From the NCBI GenBank assembly GCA_016704485.1, contig JADJAA010000001.1, positions 1,984,001 to 2,048,000 on the forward strand: 64,000 nucleotides of DNA. Reading direction: 5' to 3'. The stretch is from Flavobacteriales bacterium (lineage in GTDB: Bacteria > Bacteroidota > Bacteroidia > Flavobacteriales_F > PHOS-HE28). Positions 61,370 through 64,000 of this stretch are shown in pieces. The notes under the pieces were generated by a model that made no database searches, was not told the origin of the DNA, and saw only the letters and a program-made list of their open reading frames with translations. The first letter of the stretch is position 1. Each line of letters opens with the position of its first letter. The position numbers and the translations under genes were made by a program.

Positions 61370-61773
61370 GGGAATTTCTTCGACTTCCAGGCGCTGTAGA
61401 ATTCCGGTAGTTCAAGCATCAATTTACGATCCTTGTCCAAGAATACCTGGATGGTCTTTGCCGTGGCGACGATCTGATCGTTGGCCTTGTTCCGCAGTTC
61501 GTAGTGCAGGATGATCTTCGCGGCAGGGCTGGGTTCCATCCACGTTCTTATCGTTACAGTATCGCCGTAAACCAACGGTGATTTGTGATCGATCACACTT
61601 TGAACGATGGGTGTGAAGTAGCCTTGTTCGTACATCCAAATAGCATCGAGGTCATGGTGTTTGCCGAATGCTTCACGCCCCAATTCCATGAACCGGAAAT
61701 AGTTGCCGTGCCATACAATGGCCATCGGATCAAGGTCTCCGAAAGAGATCGCGCATTCTGTGATACTATCCAT
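61366..61773 (-). CDS. 4HBT-type acyl-CoA/ACP thioesterase
   Basis: Hot-dog protein of 135 residues with FGDLDPMAIVWHGNYFRFME (Asp/His active-site region of the 4-hydroxybenzoyl-CoA thioesterase group) and SPLVYGDTVTIRTWMEP. In aryl-polyene clusters this enzyme probably frees or edits acyl intermediates. Start at ATG 61773 (MDSITECAI) or 61782. It overlaps the upstream dehydratase gene and, by 4 bases, the downstream ketosynthase. Confidence 0.87.
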   Translation of the reverse strand: MDSITECAISFGDLDPMAIVWHGNYFRFMELGREAFGKHHDLDAIWMYEQGYFTPIVQSVIDHKSPLVYGDTVTIRTWMEPSPAAKIILHYELRNKANDQIVATAKTIQVFLDKDRKLMLELPEFYSAWKSKKFP

Positions 61774-62212
61774 TGACAGCATTGGGATCCATAATGAATA
61801 CTTTCAATTCCAATTGGGCGATCGATCTGCCTTCACATTGCACGCTTGCCTCCAACACACGCGCATTCATGACTTCGTGTTTCACGACCACGGTGGTTTC
61901 CAATCGCTTGCCTACCGCGGCTTTTCCGGTGAAGACGATCCGTGTTAACGCGCCAATGAAACCCAGTGGTGGCGGTTCGTTCCGCTCTTTGGCCGTGTAG
62001 CCCATGCCTAGAGCTGCGGTTTGTGCTGCATTCTCCATCAACCCGGCTTGTAGTAATACGCCGTTATGCACCAACACGTGATCAGCCGGTATGGTGAACG
62101 CCGAGTTGAACGTGTCGTTCGTGGCACTTACCAAGGTGTCGATCAGCACGAATGGTGGCTTTTGTGGGATCAACGCAACAGCGTCGCTACCTGTCGCTAG
62201 TGGGGTCTGCAT
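61766..62212 (-). CDS. ApeP-like/FabA-type 3-hydroxyacyl-ACP dehydratase
   Basis: Hot-dog protein of 148 residues (start MQTPLATGSDAV; MTFGN at 62227 is an alternative). Features ALIPQKPPFVLIDTLVSA and ADHVLVHNGVLLQAGLMENA fit the dehydratase family found in aryl-polyene operons. The expected catalytic His is in ADHVLVHNG; the acidic partner is likely in LMENAAQ. It overlaps the acyltransferase gene by 26 bases. Second dehydratase of the operon. Confidence 0.82.
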   Translation of the reverse strand: MQTPLATGSDAVALIPQKPPFVLIDTLVSATNDTFNSAFTIPADHVLVHNGVLLQAGLMENAAQTAALGMGYTAKERNEPPPLGFIGALTRIVFTGKAAVGKRLETTVVVKHEVMNARVLEASVQCEGRSIAQLELKVFIMDPNAVNG

Positions 62213-63086
62213 GTTGCCAAAAGTCATAATAATTGAACCATTGTAGTGGATACTTTTTCACGATGGCCTCGAATTCTTGAACATAGCGCTTGAAAATTTC
62301 GTCGCGCGATGTGCCTGGTGGGATCTGATCGGAGCCGAAGAACGAATACTTCATAGGCCCCGTGCGAATGACGAACGGGATACAAACTGGAACCTTGTGT
62401 GCTGCGGCCAACGCAAATGGACCTGCCGGAAATTCAGCTGGTGCCCCTAGGAAGTCCGCAGTGTAAACCCGTGATCCCGGTAGATTGCGATCACCGTGCA
62501 TGCAGAGTACTTCGCCATCCATCAAGGCATTGTTCATCTTGAAAACGTGCGACATGTCCTTGCTCAATGGGATCATGTTAAAGCTCGCCGGTGAGAGCTC
62601 GTTCTCCATAACGGCTTTTATGCGTTCGTCCTCCGCAGTAAGGAGTACTATGTTCACTTTTCCCGGATGACCCTTGAGAAAATGACTTGCGAATTCCCAG
62701 TTTCCAACGTGCGCGCTCAGAAGCAATCCGCCTTTGTGCGCCCCGATCAAATCTGCTACACCTTGGCCATTCACCTTTTCCCACGTGTAGCGTGCTTCCA
62801 GACCGGCTTGAACTGCTACTTTATCGATGATGTTGCGGCCCATCGCCATGTATGACCTGAAATAGTTGAGGCCCTTGATCCCCGGTACGATAGCGCGAAG
62901 TCTAGCGAAATAGACACCCAAGGCTTTGTTGCTTTTCCACGATGTAAGCACGTACCATGGCACGACGAATCCAAGGACCAAATAGGCCGCTCGAACGCCG
63001 AGATTTCGAATAACGAAGATAAAGATCCGGTAGCCTAAAGGAAAACCTTTGCTTTTACCGGACCATTTGGGAGTTTTTTCACTCAC
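62187..63086 (-). CDS. LpxL/HtrB-type lysophospholipid/lipid acyltransferase
   Basis: Inner-membrane-associated protein of 299 residues. One hydrophobic N-terminal segment (AAYLVLGFVVPWYVLTSW) and the HX4(D/E) motif in LLLSAHVGNWEFA (H126, E131), with DRNLPGSRVYTADFLGAPA later. It probably transfers the polyene acyl chain from ACP to a glycerolipid or sugar acceptor, as proposed for aryl-polyene and flexirubin acyltransferases. Overlaps the second ACP gene by 4 bases. Confidence 0.9.
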   Translation of the reverse strand: MSEKTPKWSGKSKGFPLGYRIFIFVIRNLGVRAAYLVLGFVVPWYVLTSWKSNKALGVYFARLRAIVPGIKGLNYFRSYMAMGRNIIDKVAVQAGLEARYTWEKVNGQGVADLIGAHKGGLLLSAHVGNWEFASHFLKGHPGKVNIVLLTAEDERIKAVMENELSPASFNMIPLSKDMSHVFKMNNALMDGEVLCMHGDRNLPGSRVYTADFLGAPAEFPAGPFALAAAHKVPVCIPFVIRTGPMKYSFFGSDQIPPGTSRDEIFKRYVQEFEAIVKKYPLQWFNYYDFWQHADPTSDR

Positions 63087-63340
63087 GCTTTCGCCGCTAA
63101 TTCCTCCTCAATGTGATCGTAGAAATCGGAAAAAGTGACGAGCTTCATGAACTGTTCACCTTTCATTTTCATCCCGAAATTCTGTTCGATGACCACTACG
63201 AGATCCACATAATCCAAGCTATCCAATGCCAAAGTTTCTTTCATCGGTGCCTCAGGCGTAATGGTGCTTGGGTCCACTTCGAATTCTTCGCTAAGGAATT
63301 TAATTGTAGTGGCTTCGATGTCTTGTCGTGTAAGGCTCAT
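63083..63340 (-). CDS. Acyl carrier protein
   Basis: 85-residue carrier with the phosphopantetheine site ETLALDSLDYVDLVV (S41). Second ACP of the operon, 4-base overlap with the acyltransferase gene and 4 bases after the ketosynthase stop. Confidence 0.92.
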   Translation of the reverse strand: MSLTRQDIEATTIKFLSEEFEVDPSTITPEAPMKETLALDSLDYVDLVVVIEQNFGMKMKGEQFMKLVTFSDFYDHIEEELAAKA

Positions 63341-63344
63341 AAGG

Positions 63345-64000
63345 TCAATCCGAGTAGCGTTCTATGATCAATGTGGAGTTCGTTCCGCCGAAGCCGAACG
63401 AGTTGGTCAGGAATCTATTGAATTGCTTTTCCAGGGTAGTTGTTACCAAATTCAGCTTGGCACTATCCTCGTCAGGCGTGTGCAAGTTAATATTAGGAGC
63501 AATAAATCCACCTAAAAGCATCAACATGGAGTAGACCACCTCACTCGCACCGGCCATCCAACATTCATGACCGGTCATGCTTTTGGTGCTACTGACGAAC
63601 GGTCTCGTAGCTCCGAAAACGGCATCCAAGGCTTGCGCCTCAATACGATCGCCAACGGGTGTACTTGTTGCGTGTGCATTGACGTAATCGATGTCTGCTG
63701 GTGATAGATCAGCCATTTTCAACGCCATGTTCAATGCCCTGACCTGACCATCCAGATCGGGATCCGAAATGTGCCCGCCGTTACTGCTGAAACCATAGGC
63801 TTTTATTTCTCCTAGGATAGTTGCACCGCGTGCTTTGGCTGAACTTAAACTCTCGATGACCAATGCTGCGGCTCCGCCACTCGGGATAAGGCCATCGCGA
63901 CCTGCATCAAAAGGACTCGAAGCCTTGGTCGGTTCACTTTCTTTTATGCTGAACGCTGATATGCCATCGAAGCTTCCGAAGGTGTACTTGTTCACTTCCT
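63345..64000 (-). CDS. Beta-ketoacyl-ACP synthase, cut by the window edge
   Basis: C-terminal ~218 residues of a FabF-like enzyme; the frame stays open past base 64000 and the Cys half is outside the window. Visible: KYTFGSFDGISAFSIKE, GGAAALVIE, VNAHATSTPVGDRIEA (first His), STKSMTGHECWMAGASE (second His region) and SFGFGGTNSTLII. It is the upstream-most visible gene of the polyene operon; more genes are expected beyond the edge. Confidence 0.9.
   Translation of the reverse strand, partial: EVNKYTFGSFDGISAFSIKESEPTKASSPFDAGRDGLIPSGGAAALVIESLSSAKARGATILGEIKAYGFSSNGGHISDPDLDGQVRALNMALKMADLSPADIDYVNAHATSTPVGDRIEAQALDAVFGATRPFVSSTKSMTGHECWMAGASEVVYSMLMLLGGFIAPNINLHTPDEDSAKLNLVTTTLEKQFNRFLTNSFGFGGTNSTLIIERYSD

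Overview
The window looks like a chromosome segment of a Bacteroidota bacterium, most likely an environmental member of the Flavobacteriales. The evidence is several secreted proteins with type IX secretion (T9SS) C-terminal domains (types A and B), a tmRNA tag ending in YALAA, almost no Shine-Dalgarno sequences, and promoter-like boxes of the form TAnnTTTG or TAnnTTCG, often just a few bases from the start codon. No rRNA, tRNA, CRISPR array, transposase or prophage gene was seen.

Layout. 1-13.8 kb: formate-tetrahydrofolate ligase, small envelope proteins, secreted T9SS cargo, an OmpA-type protein, a MATE exporter, a redox-fold protein without its cysteine, and an outer-membrane pair (PorV/PorQ-like barrel plus an HhH-domain barrel). 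13.9-20.4 kb: a palindromic repeat array, hpt-adk, a strong bidirectional terminator, obgE, then an overlapping run of PAP2 phosphatase (apparently frameshifted), fluoride channel and PafA-type phosphatase. 20.5-30.7 kb: an OmpA protein and a leftward run (Kelch protein, O-methyltransferase, DUF2007-like protein, threonine aldolase, histidine kinase), then a GH39-like secreted protein. 31.0-39.5 kb: a fatty-acid beta-oxidation locus with acyl-CoA dehydrogenase, thiolase, the two-domain FadB-type enzyme and a MarR regulator. Matching palindromes lie in front of the dehydrogenase and of marR, which suggests one regulon. A wHTH plus HEPN-like gene, visibly richer in A+T, sits inside this operon between fadB and fadA. 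A duplicated thiolase tail flanks a small TPR gene. 39.6-53.1 kb: lipoproteins, a GH16 glucanase, a 1,696-residue type B T9SS adhesin-like protein, a PKD/GEVED protein, a saccharopine/alanine dehydrogenase-like enzyme and another T9SS protein. 53.18-53.75 kb: a tandem hairpin array followed by ssrA (tmRNA, minus strand).

53.8-64 kb: a tightly overlapping minus-strand operon that runs off the right end. It resembles the aryl-polyene/flexirubin biosynthesis clusters of Bacteroidota: five ketosynthase-fold proteins (two without the catalytic Cys, one frameshifted), two acyl carrier proteins, two hot-dog dehydratases, a 4HBT thioesterase, an LpxL-type acyltransferase, a LolA-like carrier, a NodB deacetylase and a GT2-DUF2062 protein. 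Together these would build a polyunsaturated acyl chain on ACP, esterify it to a lipid and move it to the outer membrane. An A+T-rich lipoprotein gene interrupts the operon.

The least ordinary items are the HEPN-like gene in the fad operon, the hairpin array behind ssrA, the MarR operator pair and the prevalence of near-leaderless promoters. All functional calls come from motif recognition by eye; no database search was run.
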